The notes under the pieces were generated by a model, which was given only the letters and a program-made list of their open reading frames with translations, did not search any database and was not told where the DNA came from. The position numbers were made by a program, and so were the translations under genes. From positions 1 to 36,468 of the forward strand of contig JAEXOD010000004.1 of the NCBI GenBank assembly GCA_023447335.1: a DNA stretch of 36,468 nt, written 5' to 3'. How positions within the stretch are numbered: position 1 is the first letter of the stretch; every line of letters starts with the position of its first letter. This stretch comes from Bacteroidota bacterium. GTDB lineage: Bacteria; Bacteroidota; Ignavibacteria; Ignavibacteriales; Melioribacteraceae. Shown one piece after another: positions 8,823 to 16,922 of this stretch.

Positions 8823-10136
8823 ATGAAAAAGATAATATTTTTTCTCTTAGTATTTAGTTTCTCATTGTTTTCGCAAACAATAGTTTATAAAGCCGATATA
8901 AGCAAAGAAATTGATTTAGGTTTAGCTCCGTATATTAAAAGAGTTATTAAAGAAGCCGAGACTAAAAAAGCGAAATATATTATCTTTAATATTAATACAT
9001 TTGGCGGTAGGGTAGATGCAGCTACTCAAATAAAAGATGCGATTTTGGATAGTAAGGTAAAAACTATTGCATTCATAAATAAAAGAGCAATTTCTGCCGG
9101 TGCTTTAATTGCTCTTTCATGTGATAAAATAATTATGGTGGATGGTTCTTCTATCGGTGCGAGTACAGTTGTTAACGAAACGGGTCATAAAGTTTCTGAG
9201 AAATATCAATCGTATCTGCGTGCTGAAATGCGATCAACTGCAGAAAGAACCGGCAGACGTACTGATATTGCCCAGGCTATGGTCGATGAACGGATTATTG
9301 TTAGCGATTTAGCCGATGATAGTACTACATTAGTAACACTAACATCAGAAGAAGCTGTTAAAGTAGGTTTTGCGGACACTATATTAGCTAATACAAATGA
9401 AGTATTGGAGTATTTGAATATTCCTGATGCAACTGTTATTACAAATGATAGTAATTGGGCAGAAGATTTTGTTCGATTTCTAAACAATCCGATTATATCT
9501 TCATTATTAATTATGATTGGGTTAGTGGGATTATTTACTGAAATAAAGACTCCCGGTTGGGGTTTGCCCGGAACTGCAGCAATAATTGCACTTGCACTAT
9601 TTTTTGGATCAGGTTATATTCTCGATCTAGCTACCGGATTTGAGATATTTCTATTCGTGCTTGGTGTTGCATTTATAATAGCCGAAATATTTTTTATCCC
9701 AGGTTTCGGAATCTTTGGGATACTAGGAATTATATTTGTGGTAGGATCATTATTTTTAGGATTAATTGGTGATTTACAAACTGTTGACGGAAACCTTTTA
9801 TCTGCTGCAATAATTCAACTTGGAGCTACATTTGTATTTACCGGAATAGTTATCGCGATTTTAATTAAATATTTACCAAAAACGACTATGATGAATAATT
9901 TAATTTTATTTGATAGTATTGATGCTAAAGTTGATTATACTTCCTCTTTACCGGATAACTCTCATTTAGTAGGGAAAGAAGGGGTTTGTATTACTGATTT
10001 ACGCCCTTCAGGGACAGTATTTATTGATGATAGAAGATATGATGTTGTTGCCGATAACGAATATATTAATCATAATTCGAAAATAAAAGTAATTCGTGTA
10101 GAAGGAATGCGCATTGTTGTTGCCGAGATCAAATAG
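8823..10136 (+). CDS. NfeD-family membrane serine protease (ClpP class)
   Basis: Long-form NfeD protein (437 residues) with a signal peptide (about 1-18, ending LFSQ), a periplasmic ClpP-like protease domain, four to five membrane segments around 215-350, and a C-terminal OB-fold NfeD domain (LVGKEGVCITDLRPSG onward). By comparison with the archaeal PH1510 Ser-Lys dyad, Ser91 in RAISAGALIAL is the likely nucleophile and Lys127 in SEKYQSY the likely base. NfeD partners normally sit beside SPFH/flotillin genes; here the FloA gene is about 23 kb away on the other strand. The stop faces the aminotransferase gene end-to-end with a 10-base gap. Confidence 0.93.
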   Translation: MKKIIFFLLVFSFSLFSQTIVYKADISKEIDLGLAPYIKRVIKEAETKKAKYIIFNINTFGGRVDAATQIKDAILDSKVKTIAFINKRAISAGALIALSCDKIIMVDGSSIGASTVVNETGHKVSEKYQSYLRAEMRSTAERTGRRTDIAQAMVDERIIVSDLADDSTTLVTLTSEEAVKVGFADTILANTNEVLEYLNIPDATVITNDSNWAEDFVRFLNNPIISSLLIMIGLVGLFTEIKTPGWGLPGTAAIIALALFFGSGYILDLATGFEIFLFVLGVAFIIAEIFFIPGFGIFGILGIIFVVGSLFLGLIGDLQTVDGNLLSAAIIQLGATFVFTGIVIAILIKYLPKTTMMNNLILFDSIDAKVDYTSSLPDNSHLVGKEGVCITDLRPSGTVFIDDRRYDVVADNEYINHNSKIKVIRVEGMRIVVAEIK

Positions 10137-10146
10137 TTCGGTAAAA

Positions 10147-11616
10147 TTATTTACCAAACCATTTGTTAATGTAAATTGAGTTTATATCAGGTTCATTATA
10201 GTGATAAAATTCATTAGTGTTTAATGAATAAGTATAATCATTTGACCAAGACGTACTGTATTTGATTATTTGTTTTAGTGCATCAATAATATAGTATAGT
10301 TCATCATTAGTCATTGTGGGATGTAATGATAACCTAACCCATCCGGGTTTTTCAGACAAATCACCTTTATTTATTTTGTCTGTAATTGATTTTGAACGAT
10401 TTGGATCAACATGCAATAGATAATGCCCGTAAGTTCCTGCACAAGAACACCCACCACGCATCTGTATTCCAAATTTATCATTAAGCAATTTACAAATTAA
10501 GTTATAATGTAAATCTTCAACATAAAAAGAAATTATTCCTAATCTATGTTCAATATTATGAGCTAAAATATGTAACTTAGATATTTTTTTCAATTCGGGA
10601 AGTGCAATATTTAGAAGTTCTTCTTCACGATTGAGAATATTTTCAACACCCATTTCCTCTTTTAATTGTATAGATAGAGCTGTTTTTATTGCTTGAAGAA
10701 ATCCTGGTGTTCCTCCGTCCTCTCGAGCTTCAATATCGTTAACATATTTGTATTGACCCCATGGATTTGTCCAGTCAACTGTGCCTCCTCCGGGATGATC
10801 TGGAATATTTCTGTTATATAAGGCTTTGTCGAAAATTAATACCCCAGAAGTACCGGGACCACCTAAAAATTTATGCGGAGAAAAGAATATTGCATCAAGT
10901 TTTTCTTCAGCATTCTCAGGATGCATATTTATTTTTATATAAGGCGCTGCTGCAGCAAAATCTACAAAACAATAACCGTTATAATGGTGAATCATTTTCG
11001 CCATTTTGTGGAAATCCGGTTGAATTCCGGTAACATTAGATGCAGCTGTAAAAGAGCCAATTTTTAATTTGCGATTATTATGCTTCTTAAGCAGTTCTTC
11101 AAAATGATTTAGATCTACAAGTCCTTGATCATCAGGCAAAATAACTTCAATATCTGCTGTTGATTCTAACCAAGAAGTATGATTTGAATGATGTTCCATA
11201 TGCGTAATAAATACTACGGGTCTATCTTCGATTGGTATTGATGTATATTTTGATAATTGTTCGCAAATTTTAAGTCCTAGAATTCGTTGAAACTTATTAA
11301 CAACCGCAGTCATCCCAAATCCGGCATTAATAATTATATCATTAGCGTTTGCATTACAATGAGCTTTAATTATTGAATGCGCCATATGATATGAACGAGT
11401 CATCAAAGTACCGGTGAAACTAGTTTCGGAATGAGTATTACCAATATAAGGAGCAAATTCGTCCATCATCTTCAATTCTATAGGTTTATAAAGCCTACCG
11501 CTAGCAACCCAATCAGCATAGATTAATTTTTTGTACCCAAAGGGTGTTACTACATTATTTTCAATTCCGATAATGTGTTTTCTAAATCTATCAAAGTATT
11601 TTTCTAAATCGCTCAT
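10147..11616 (-). CDS. Class V aminotransferase, cysteine desulfurase-like
   Basis: PLP enzyme of the class V aminotransferase fold, 489 residues, longer than NifS/IscS/SufS (about 400). It shows the cofactor lysine Lys249 in FFSPHKFLGGPG, Asp219 in CFVDFAAAAPY, EHHSNHTSW before it, and a cysteine-containing loop MRGGCSCAGTYGHYL (Cys390, Cys392) where desulfurases carry their reactive Cys. The C-terminal extension after about 430 ends in an aromatic, asparagine-rich tail. The substrate is not deducible; cysteine desulfurase, selenocysteine lyase or a non-sulfur lyase are all possible. It is the last gene of a six-gene - strand operon, starting one base after the exported hydrolase stop. No suf or isc genes are nearby. 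Confidence 0.85.
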   Translation of the reverse strand: MSDLEKYFDRFRKHIIGIENNVVTPFGYKKLIYADWVASGRLYKPIELKMMDEFAPYIGNTHSETSFTGTLMTRSYHMAHSIIKAHCNANANDIIINAGFGMTAVVNKFQRILGLKICEQLSKYTSIPIEDRPVVFITHMEHHSNHTSWLESTADIEVILPDDQGLVDLNHFEELLKKHNNRKLKIGSFTAASNVTGIQPDFHKMAKMIHHYNGYCFVDFAAAAPYIKINMHPENAEEKLDAIFFSPHKFLGGPGTSGVLIFDKALYNRNIPDHPGGGTVDWTNPWGQYKYVNDIEAREDGGTPGFLQAIKTALSIQLKEEMGVENILNREEELLNIALPELKKISKLHILAHNIEHRLGIISFYVEDLHYNLICKLLNDKFGIQMRGGCSCAGTYGHYLLHVDPNRSKSITDKINKGDLSEKPGWVRLSLHPTMTNDELYYIIDALKQIIKYSTSWSNDYTYSLNTNEFYHYNEPDINSIYINKWFGK

Positions 11617-11617
11617 A

Positions 11618-13018
11618 TTATTTTGTAGTATTTAATATCCATTCAGTTATTTGTTCTAAAAATCCGTCAATATATTTTTTATCTAACTTTGAGTATTCGT
11701 TTGGACTACCGGTATTTGCTAATTGAAATAAGTGATTTGCATTCTCAAAAAGCAAGGATGTTACTTTAGTATTCCCTGAAGTCTCCAACTGTTTCTCAAT
11801 TATGCTTCTATTCTGTTCTTGGTCAACTTGTTTATCTAAACCACCGAATAATAGAAGAACAGGACATTTTATATTTCGGAGCATAGGGGTTGGGTCATAA
11901 TTCAAAAAGAAATTAAACCAAACATTAGAATAAATTTTTATATTGCTATTTACCAAAGCTTGAATAAATGCATCAGGATCAGAAAGTTGTTTTTTATTTT
12001 CCTCCGGCATTTTATTCATTTCTTCTTTAACTTGTTTAGTTATAATCTTTTTTAAAGTATCCTTATCAGCACCTGATTTTATACAATCAAATATTTCCTT
12101 ATTGTTTTCAAGGGCAATTTTAATCTCTTCTTCGCTTGATTTGTTAGCCCTCATTATTAATTCTACTTGTTTATATATAATTTCTTCACCCGATACAGCC
12201 GGTGCCGCAACCAACACAGTAAAAGCAACATCTTGAAGCTGAGCAATTGCAATCGGTGCAATAATTCCGCCTTCGCTATGTCCGTATAATCCAATTTTAT
12301 TGGGATTAATTTCTTTTATTGTTTTTAAAAAATTGTATGCGGCAATAATATCTTCGGCAAAATCCTCAGAAGTGGATTCTTGAACACTACCTGAACTTCC
12401 TCCGACACCTCTATCATCGCATCTCAATACTGCAATTCCATTTTTTGTGAGGTGATCAGCTAAAATTTCAAACAGTTTAAAACCGAAAACATCTGAATCT
12501 CTGTTTTGAGCACCGCTTCCGGAAATTAATATTACGGCTGAAAGATTTGTACCATTTTTGGGAAAAGATAATGTGCCGGCTATTTTAATATCTCTATTAT
12601 AAAATTCTATTTCTTTTTCTATATAATCTTTTTGAAGTACTGTAATATTCTCTAAAGGTTTTACTGATTTATTAACAATAAAACTACCTTTAAATGTTAA
12701 TTGTTTAAATTCGCCAAAAATGGAATCTGCATTAATTACGCCTGAAAAATTAGCACTTCGTGGAGCTTCCATTATTTCAAATGATATATTGTTATCTTTG
12801 ATTATTAAGTTGTTTAATGGTAAATTTTTTGCTCCTTGTAGCGGAATATTCATTTTTCCGGTTGTGATATTATTTGTATTAAAAAACTCTATTTCTATTT
12901 CTAGATTTTGTCCCATTATATTTATGGCTCCTTTATAGAATCCATCAACTTTTGATTGGGAATAATTAACCATATTTAATAAAAATACCATCAATAAAAA
13001 AAACACTGCTTTTTGCAT
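11618..13018 (-). CDS. Exported alpha/beta hydrolase
   Basis: A 466-residue secreted serine hydrolase. Residues 1-20 form a signal peptide (hydrophobic core FFLLMVFLLNMV). A beta-rich N-terminal domain (about 21-125) resembles those found before Bacteroidota dipeptidyl-peptidase-like hydrolases. The catalytic domain shows the oxyanion region LISGSGAQNRD, CDDRGVGGSSG, the nucleophile Ser248 in GLYGHSEGGI, a later acid in FGGLDKQVD, and the histidine in NANHLFQ near the C-terminus. It probably acts as an esterase or acylaminoacyl peptidase in the periplasm; the substrate is unknown. It follows the universal stress gene by 16 bases and precedes the aminotransferase by one. Confidence 0.87.
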   Translation of the reverse strand: MQKAVFFLLMVFLLNMVNYSQSKVDGFYKGAINIMGQNLEIEIEFFNTNNITTGKMNIPLQGAKNLPLNNLIIKDNNISFEIMEAPRSANFSGVINADSIFGEFKQLTFKGSFIVNKSVKPLENITVLQKDYIEKEIEFYNRDIKIAGTLSFPKNGTNLSAVILISGSGAQNRDSDVFGFKLFEILADHLTKNGIAVLRCDDRGVGGSSGSVQESTSEDFAEDIIAAYNFLKTIKEINPNKIGLYGHSEGGIIAPIAIAQLQDVAFTVLVAAPAVSGEEIIYKQVELIMRANKSSEEEIKIALENNKEIFDCIKSGADKDTLKKIITKQVKEEMNKMPEENKKQLSDPDAFIQALVNSNIKIYSNVWFNFFLNYDPTPMLRNIKCPVLLLFGGLDKQVDQEQNRSIIEKQLETSGNTKVTSLLFENANHLFQLANTGSPNEYSKLDKKYIDGFLEQITEWILNTTK

Positions 13019-13034
13019 AAAAATCTCAATTTGT

Positions 13035-13505
13035 TTAATTTCCTTTAAATTTAAACCCTTTAATTGGGTCGCGTAAAGAAAGAACAGGGCAGGGGGCTTT
13101 TCTGACTACTTTTTCTGCCGTACTGCCAAATAACAGATGTTCAACACCGGTATGACCGTGAGTAGCAATAATAATTAAATCAGCATCAATTTCTGCGGCT
13201 GTTTCAATTATTTCTACAAAAGGTTTTCCCGCTTTAATAATTACTTTTGAATTTTCTAAATCTCCAAACTCTTCCTTCACTAAAACCTCTAATTCTTCTT
13301 TTGCTTTATCTTGCATGTCGTATTCTACTGTCGGAATTGCAACTTGTCCGAGACTAAAGTCGGATGGATAAACAAGTGGTTCAATTACATAAATTACCGA
13401 AACTTGAGCATTAAAGAACTTAGCAAATTGGTTTGCATATTTTAATGCATTTTTCGAATAATCAGAAAAATCCACCGGAACTAATATTTTTTTAATCATT
13501 TCCAT
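13035..13505 (-). CDS. Universal stress protein, UspA family
   Basis: Single USP domain of 156 residues. It begins MIKKILVPVDFSDYSKNAL and carries the ATP-binding signature GHTG (in ATHGHTGVEHLLF) followed by GSTAEKVVRKAPCPVL, so it is predicted to bind ATP. I choose the ATG at 13505: it has an AGGAG Shine-Dalgarno seven bases upstream, while the longer reading to 13556 adds 17 atypical residues inside the preceding gene. This start overlaps the end of the cyclic-nucleotide-binding gene by 14 bases, suggesting translational coupling. The role is likely stress or energy adaptation; the partner is unknown. Confidence 0.93.
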   Translation of the reverse strand: MEMIKKILVPVDFSDYSKNALKYANQFAKFFNAQVSVIYVIEPLVYPSDFSLGQVAIPTVEYDMQDKAKEELEVLVKEEFGDLENSKVIIKAGKPFVEIIETAAEIDADLIIIATHGHTGVEHLLFGSTAEKVVRKAPCPVLSLRDPIKGFKFKGN

Positions 13506-14046
13506 CTTCCGTCTCCTCTTTTCGTTTATTTGAAAAATATAAATTAAAAAAATCATCGTTAATGTTTTTAAGTCTTGTTGCCAATACAGAACTTATACCT
13601 CTTAAAATTTTTACTCCGCGATCAGGATATCTATCAATATATTGATCTAAATCATCCTTAAAAAAGACACCGATTTTGGCATCGGTTATTGCAACAGCAC
13701 TTGCGGTTCTAGATTCTTCACCTAGTAAAGAAACTTCACCAAAAAAATCGCCGACGGATAATTCTGCTACTTTATATTCTCTTCCGGAATTATCGTTTAA
13801 TACAATATTTACATTACCATCTAGAATAAAAAACAGCCCTAAACCGGGATCACCCTTTAAAAAAATATATTCTCCTGTTTGATAAACACGTTGATTAACT
13901 GTCTTAAGAATAAACTTTAATTCTTTTTCATTCAAATCCTTAAAAATGGGACTACTTTGAAATACTTTAACTAAAGTGTCCTTTTTCTGAGGAGTTTTAA
14001 ATAAATTTGACCAAAAACTACTTTTCGTAATTAATTCGTTATTCAT
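13492..14046 (-). CDS. Cyclic-nucleotide-binding domain protein without DNA-binding domain
   Basis: A 184-residue cytosolic protein with one CNB (cAMP/cGMP receptor) domain at about 30-150: VYQTGEYIFLKGDPGLGLFFIL, GDFFGEVSLLGEESRTASAVA (phosphate-binding cassette with Glu and Arg present), then KDDLDQYIDRYPDRGVKIL. The usual helix-turn-helix of Crp/Fnr regulators is absent; the protein ends about 35 residues after the CNB fold in a charged tail. It is therefore a sensor or adaptor rather than a transcription factor. Its 3' end overlaps the UspA gene, hinting that the two proteins act together. It starts nine bases after the HisA-like gene. Confidence 0.9.
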   Translation of the reverse strand: MNNELITKSSFWSNLFKTPQKKDTLVKVFQSSPIFKDLNEKELKFILKTVNQRVYQTGEYIFLKGDPGLGLFFILDGNVNIVLNDNSGREYKVAELSVGDFFGEVSLLGEESRTASAVAITDAKIGVFFKDDLDQYIDRYPDRGVKILRGISSVLATRLKNINDDFFNLYFSNKRKEETEDGND

Positions 14047-14055
14047 AATAAAATC

Positions 14056-14808
14056 CTAATAAAATATTCCGGATTCAGCTACTCTCCATATTTTTTGGCA
14101 GGGGAATTTGTTCTCATATAATGCTCTTCCGATAATAACGGAGTCAATCCCTACACTATTTAACGTCTGAACAGCTGCTAAGTCTTTATATCCGGATACG
14201 CCTCCGGATTGAGTAATTTTTAATTTCGTTTTTAAAGCAATATTTTTCGAAAGTTCAATATTAGGTCCTGCCAACATTCCGTTTCGAGAAACGTCAGTAA
14301 CAACAATTCTTTCTACTCCGTAAGAAGCAAGAATTTGGGCATATTCGATAGGATCTAATCCGGTATCAGTCGATCTACCTCTAACAATTACTTTGTTATT
14401 AACAACGTCAATTGCGGCGGCAATTTTCTTACTACCGAAAAATTCTAATATCTTACGAAACTCAGTTGGGTTGAGAAAAGCCAATGATCCGATAACCAAT
14501 CTGTAAATGCCTAAATCGAAAGCACACTTAGCATCATCTAAATCTTTTATCCCACCACCAAGTTCAATTGGAACAATCACAGAACTACACATTTCTTTAA
14601 TAATTGAATGATTAATATGTGAGTTTTCATGAATAGCATCAAAATCGACAATATGAATACATCGCGCATTCTCAGCACGCCAAATTAATGCCATTTCAAC
14701 AGGATCGTTATCGTATTCCTTTACGTTAAGTTCAGGAATACCTTGTACAACTCTAACTGTTTTTCCCTTGGAAATATCGATTGAAGGAATAACCAATATA
14801 TTAGTCAT
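14056..14808 (-). CDS. HisA-like (ProFAR isomerase family) protein, solitary
   Basis: A 250-residue beta/alpha-barrel of the HisA/HisF family. HisA features include Asp11 in VIPSIDISKGKTVRVVQG, Arg19, VPIELGGGIKDL, Asp134 in AAIDVV, TDVSRNGMLAGPN with Asp172, SGGVSGYKDL and VIIGRALYENKF. True HisA would isomerise ProFAR to PRFAR in histidine synthesis. Two features speak for caution. No other his gene is nearby, and the segment that normally reads GW (the Trp that stacks on substrate) reads GR at 144-145, while RDG after Asp172 reads RNG. It could be the organism's only HisA or a paralogue with a new substrate. The start overlaps the acyl-CoA dehydrogenase by eight bases. Confidence 0.75.
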   Translation of the reverse strand: MTNILVIPSIDISKGKTVRVVQGIPELNVKEYDNDPVEMALIWRAENARCIHIVDFDAIHENSHINHSIIKEMCSSVIVPIELGGGIKDLDDAKCAFDLGIYRLVIGSLAFLNPTEFRKILEFFGSKKIAAAIDVVNNKVIVRGRSTDTGLDPIEYAQILASYGVERIVVTDVSRNGMLAGPNIELSKNIALKTKLKITQSGGVSGYKDLAAVQTLNSVGIDSVIIGRALYENKFPCQKIWRVAESGIFY

Positions 14809-15952
14809 CGAAATTTAAAATCCCATTTCTTTTAATTGCTTTTCGAGAAATAATTAATTTTTGAATCTCGCTTGTACCTTCAAATATTCTAAGAACTCTA
14901 GCATCTCTATAATATCGCTCAATAGGTAATTCACGAGAAAATCCCATTCCTCCGTGAATTTGTAATGCTAAATCTGCCACTTCAGAAACTGCCTCAGAAC
15001 AGAATAATTTTACAATTGCTGCTTCTTGGGATATATCTTTGCCTAACTCGTAATTTATTGCTGTTCTATATAACATGCTTTCCATAGCGTAAATTTTTGA
15101 AGTCATCTCAGAAATCATAAATTGAATAGCTTGAAACTTAATTATACTTTGACCGAATTGAGAACGGTTTTTCGCATATTCTACAGATAATTTTAACATT
15201 TCTTTTGATGCACCTAAAGAACAAGCACCAACTCCTAGACGACCGGCATCTAAAGCGCGCATTGCAATTAAAAATCCACGTCCGTCTTCTCCAATTATAT
15301 TTTCTTTTGGTACAATAACATTATCAAAATGAACCGAATTGGTTACACTTCCTCTAATTCCAAGTTTTTTTTCTTTTGGACCAATTGATAAACCTTCCAT
15401 GTCTTTTTCTACAACAAATCCGGTTATACCTTTCTTAGTCCTTGCGTAAACCGCAAAAACATCAGCAATACCGGCATTTGTAATCCACATTTTTTCACCG
15501 TTAAGAATCCAATTTGTACCGTCAAAATCAGCAGATGTTCTTAAATTAAAAGTGTCGCTTCCGGCATTTGCTTCTGTTAAGGCAAAAGAAGCTATTTTTT
15601 CACCTGATGTTAATTTCGGCAAGTATCTCATTTTTAATTCTTCGCTTCCGCCAAGAAAAATTGAATTTGTACCGATTGATTGATGGGCACCTATAAATGT
15701 GGCAGTTGACCCGCATCCTCTTGTTATTTCTTCTTGGGCAATGCAAAAACCAATTTCACCATAACCCCCGCCGCCGTATTTTTCCGGGAAAGCAGTCCCC
15801 AATAAGCCCATACCGGCAATTTTTTCAATTAATTCATTAGGAATTTCCTCCAACTCATCGATTTTGGCAGCAACAGGTTTTACTTCTTTATTTGTAAAAT
15901 CTTTGACTGCCTTTCGCAATTCTTTTTCAACTTCACCAAATTCAAAATCCAT
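14801..15952 (-). CDS. Acyl-CoA dehydrogenase
   Basis: FAD-dependent alpha,beta-dehydrogenation of an acyl-CoA, passing electrons to ETF. The 383-residue length is that of short-chain type enzymes. Visible are FALTEANAGSD and MWITNAG (FAD-binding signatures), RSQFGQSIIKFQAIQF, QIHGGMGFSRELPIERYYRDAR, and the catalytic Glu358 in RIFEGTSEIQ, the position used by short- and medium-chain enzymes. The leader AAGGAAAA precedes the ATG. It is first in the six-gene - strand operon and faces, across a 141-bp divergent region, a group containing an iron-sulfur oxidoreductase that could receive its electrons through ETF. Chain-length preference is not readable. Confidence 0.94.
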   Translation of the reverse strand: MDFEFGEVEKELRKAVKDFTNKEVKPVAAKIDELEEIPNELIEKIAGMGLLGTAFPEKYGGGGYGEIGFCIAQEEITRGCGSTATFIGAHQSIGTNSIFLGGSEELKMRYLPKLTSGEKIASFALTEANAGSDTFNLRTSADFDGTNWILNGEKMWITNAGIADVFAVYARTKKGITGFVVEKDMEGLSIGPKEKKLGIRGSVTNSVHFDNVIVPKENIIGEDGRGFLIAMRALDAGRLGVGACSLGASKEMLKLSVEYAKNRSQFGQSIIKFQAIQFMISEMTSKIYAMESMLYRTAINYELGKDISQEAAIVKLFCSEAVSEVADLALQIHGGMGFSRELPIERYYRDARVLRIFEGTSEIQKLIISRKAIKRNGILNFDD

Positions 15953-16093
15953 AATTCCATTTTTCCTTATTTTGAAACTAAATATATAAAAAAATATTAG
16001 AAATAAAAATGAATATGTACAAATATATATAAAGTGTGAAAAATTATAAAAAAAATGTTATTTTTAAATTTTGTATAATTAAAATTATTTAAA
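15953..16093. promoter_or_regulatory. Divergent intergenic region between acyl-CoA dehydrogenase and hydrolase operons
   Basis: These 141 bases separate two divergent operons and must hold both promoters. The DNA is almost entirely A and T. I see an AAGGAA Shine-Dalgarno for the leftward gene near 15965 and a TATAAT at 16074-16079 on the + strand, but no convincing matching upstream box and no clear operator palindrome. Shared regulation of the two operons is plausible but not shown. Confidence 0.5.
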
Positions 16094-16915
16094 ATGAAAA
16101 AAAATATATTTTTTACACTTCCCGATAATGAAATATTGAGAATTACTACTTACGGAGATAATCCTGATAATTATCGTTATATTTTAATTTATGTGCATGG
16201 TTTTAAAGGTTTTAAAGATTGGGGATTTGTTCCTTACATAGGTGAAGAATTTGAAAAAAAAGGTATATATGTAATAACTTTTAATTTTTCTTTAAACGGA
16301 ATAGGTGAAAATTTACAGGAATTTACAGAGCCGGAAAAATTTGCTAATAATACTTTTAGCCGTGAAATTGATGAGCTAGAATTTATAATAAAAAAATTTG
16401 AAGAGGGTTATTTTGGTAAAACTGAATCGAAAAAATTGATTTTATTAGGACACAGTAGAGGCGGAGCAATAGCTACTTTTTGCGGAAACAATAGATTAGT
16501 TGATAAGGTTGTATTATGGTCTGCTATTGCAAAACTTGATAGATATACAGAAAGACAAAAAGAAGTTTGGAAAAAAGAAGGTTTTGTTGAGGTTGTAAAT
16601 ACTAGAACAAATCAAATTATGCGGTTAAATGTTTCATTATTAGATGATATTGAGTCAAATAAAAATGGAAAGCTTTCGATGCAAAAAGCAATTGAGACTT
16701 TAAATAAACCTTTATTAATTGCGCACGGAAGTAACGATTTAACTGTTCCGATTGAAGAAGGAAATTTGTTATACGACTGGAGCAATAAGGAAATAAGTAA
16801 ATTTGTTACAGTTGAAAAAGGGAGCCATACTTTTGATATTACTCATCCCTTTTGCGGGACAAATGATAAACTGGAATTTTTATTAAACGAAACATACAAC
16901 TTTATAACAAAATAG
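16094..16915 (+). CDS. Alpha/beta hydrolase, cytosolic
   Basis: A 273-residue serine hydrolase with a complete triad pattern: nucleophile Ser121 in LLGHSRGGA, Asp215 in HGSNDLTVP, His245 in EKGSHTFD. The oxyanion region YVHGFKGFKDWG precedes them. There is no signal peptide. The pattern fits esterase or acyl-hydrolase members often annotated as dienelactone hydrolase-like or as BAAT/prolyl-oligopeptidase-type. It is the first gene of the + strand group and ends seven bases before the iron-sulfur oxidoreductase. A lipid or acyl-thioester substrate is suggested only by neighbourhood. Confidence 0.87.
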   Translation: MKKNIFFTLPDNEILRITTYGDNPDNYRYILIYVHGFKGFKDWGFVPYIGEEFEKKGIYVITFNFSLNGIGENLQEFTEPEKFANNTFSREIDELEFIIKKFEEGYFGKTESKKLILLGHSRGGAIATFCGNNRLVDKVVLWSAIAKLDRYTERQKEVWKKEGFVEVVNTRTNQIMRLNVSLLDDIESNKNGKLSMQKAIETLNKPLLIAHGSNDLTVPIEEGNLLYDWSNKEISKFVTVEKGSHTFDITHPFCGTNDKLEFLLNETYNFITK

Positions 16916-16922
16916 GTAAATA

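Noticed and set aside
9206..9487. Antisense open frame of 93 codons inside the NfeD gene.
   Set aside because: Serine/threonine-rich shadow of the conserved protease domain with no start signal.
10140..10155. GGTAAA/TTTACC hairpin between the convergent NfeD and aminotransferase genes.
   Set aside because: Only six mostly A/T pairs and no T run on either side, and it overlaps the aminotransferase stop; not convincing as a terminator.
10761..11067. Two overlapping + strand open frames inside the aminotransferase gene.
   Set aside because: They are shadows of a well-supported coding region and encode no recognisable protein.
16074..16079. TATAAT before the hydrolase gene as a -10 box.
   Set aside because: The region is nearly all A/T, no upstream box stands at a proper distance, and the leader would be only about eight bases.
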